DNA from: Clostridiales bacterium
Lineage (GTDB): Bacteria > Bacillota > Clostridia > Lachnospirales > Lachnospiraceae
Direction: 5' to 3'
DNA length: 33,994 nt
Assembly: GCA_019423795.1 (NCBI GenBank)
Contig: JAHZAT010000025.1
Coordinates: forward strand, 1 to 33,994
Below, piece after piece: positions 33,572 through 33,994 of the stretch (positions are counted from its first letter, which is position 1; every line of letters begins with the position of its first letter). The position numbers were made by a program, and so were the translations under genes. The notes under the pieces are model-generated. The model saw only the letters and a program-made list of their open reading frames with translations, searched no databases and was not told the origin of the DNA.

Positions 33572-33994
33572 TCAATAGTTGACGTGCACTGACTGATAGG
33601 CTATGGCTAAATCATAAAAGCCACTGTTTATCAGTCTTTCTTTTGTCATTGCCATGTTTACTGCAACTGTATGCGTTGCGAACCAATGTCCCCGTCGGGT
33701 ATTACCCGCTTGCATTGCCAAGTCTTCGGGCACTCCCATCTTGATGAGGTTACGTGCCTTTGTCCTCGGTTTCTTCCACTGTTTCCATATACACATACGT
33801 ATTCTGTGATAGAGCCATCCGTTGATGTCATCTATGTTGTTTTTCATACTTGCAATTCCATAGTAGTTAAGCCATCCTCTTGCATATACTTTGATTTTCT
33901 CAAGGCTTAGCTTGATTGTCTGACATCGCTTGCGGGAAGAACTTATTGATTGTTCGCCCCTTCGCTCCATTTCCATTACAGAAACTTCTTCACT
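33572..33994 (-). CDS. ltrA: Group II intron reverse transcriptase/maturase, C-terminal fragment
   Basis: About 140 residues are visible and the frame stays open through the right edge, so the ATG at 33976 is not a true start. The sequence covers the maturase domain X and C-terminal tail: the segment A-R-G-W-L-N-Y-Y-G-I, then W-L-Y-H-R-I-R-M-C-I-W-K-Q-W-K-K-P and a G-N-T-R-R-G-H-W region, as in clostridial group II intron maturases. No HNH endonuclease cysteines or histidines follow, so the protein appears to be of the endonuclease-less kind. It helps the intron RNA fold and splice and copies it into DNA during retrohoming. Confidence 0.9.
   Translation of the reverse strand, partial: SEEVSVMEMERRGEQSISSSRKRCQTIKLSLEKIKVYARGWLNYYGIASMKNNIDDINGWLYHRIRMCIWKQWKKPRTKARNLIKMGVPEDLAMQAGNTRRGHWFATHTVAVNMAMTKERLINSGFYDLAIAYQSVHVNY

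Larger units (their letters stand above)
33501..33994 (-). mobile_element. Group II intron, 3' portion (runs off right edge)
   Basis: The minus strand holds the C-terminal end of an intron-encoded reverse transcriptase, directly followed by a well-formed domain V and domain VI. The intron 3' end, with the usual final A-pyrimidine (AT), is at 33501. The 3' exon is the antisense of the response regulator gene. The 5' part of the intron and the rest of the ORF lie outside the window. Confidence 0.88.

Noticed and set aside
33671..33910. Plus-strand open frame opposite the intron reverse transcriptase
   Set aside because: It is antisense to a well-supported maturase fragment, lacks a convincing ribosome binding site and shows no recognisable domain.
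1..33994. CRISPR array, tRNA or rRNA genes
   Set aside because: No regularly spaced direct repeats, tRNA cloverleaf or rRNA-like sequence was noticed on either strand.

Overview
The window is a low-GC chromosomal segment of a Gram-positive Clostridia member, most likely a Lachnospiraceae species (an Anaerostipes-like gut anaerobe is a guess from protein style, not proven). The pointers are strong AGGAGG-type ribosome binding sites, several TTG and GTG starts, three LtaS-type polyglycerol-phosphate synthases, a GlmS ribozyme, the tig-clpP-clpX-lon order, and a four-gene cluster whose two main members resemble the Lachnospiraceae families DUF5717 and DUF5716. No rRNA, tRNA or CRISPR array is visible.

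Layout. (1) 1-6050, minus strand: an operon of four poorly characterised genes (large DUF5717-like helical protein, DUF5716/Hsp70-fold-like protein, TPR-like protein, two-TM coiled-coil protein) running into the first 26 codons of valS at the left edge. (2) 6067-7249, plus strand: a divergently transcribed PLP aminotransferase of the HisC/CobD type, ended by a bidirectional terminator. (3) 7331-9596, minus strand: purA-lepB-ridA. (4) 9773-14764, minus strand: two tandem paralogous LTA-synthase-like membrane sulfatases. (5) 14823-19386, minus strand: a folate block folC-HD hydrolase-folP-folBK followed by pheA. (6) 19418-25105, minus strand: the proteostasis block tig-clpP-clpX-lon, with a good extended -10 promoter before tig and a terminator after clpX. 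(7) 25204-27210, minus strand: a third LTA-synthase-like protein with a C-terminal beta-rich domain. (8) 27356-29768, plus strand: glmS with its own promoter, a full glmS ribozyme leader and a 3' region that holds two tandem, covarying RNA-like hairpins before a strong terminator. (9) 29785-33994: a more AT-rich accessory stretch with a four-TM protein and an RCC1-repeat surface protein (minus), a divergent AgrC/AgrA-like two-component pair (plus), and the 3' end of a group II intron (minus) whose boundary falls on the stop codon of the response regulator.

Functional picture. Most of the window is housekeeping: cell envelope (three LtaS-like enzymes, GlmS, signal peptidase), nucleotide, folate and phenylalanine synthesis, and protein quality control. 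The parts that look least described are the DUF5717/DUF5716 cluster coupled to valS, the cysteine-bearing HD hydrolase embedded in the folate operon, the covarying twin hairpin behind glmS, and the orphan Agr-like pair abutted by a group II intron.
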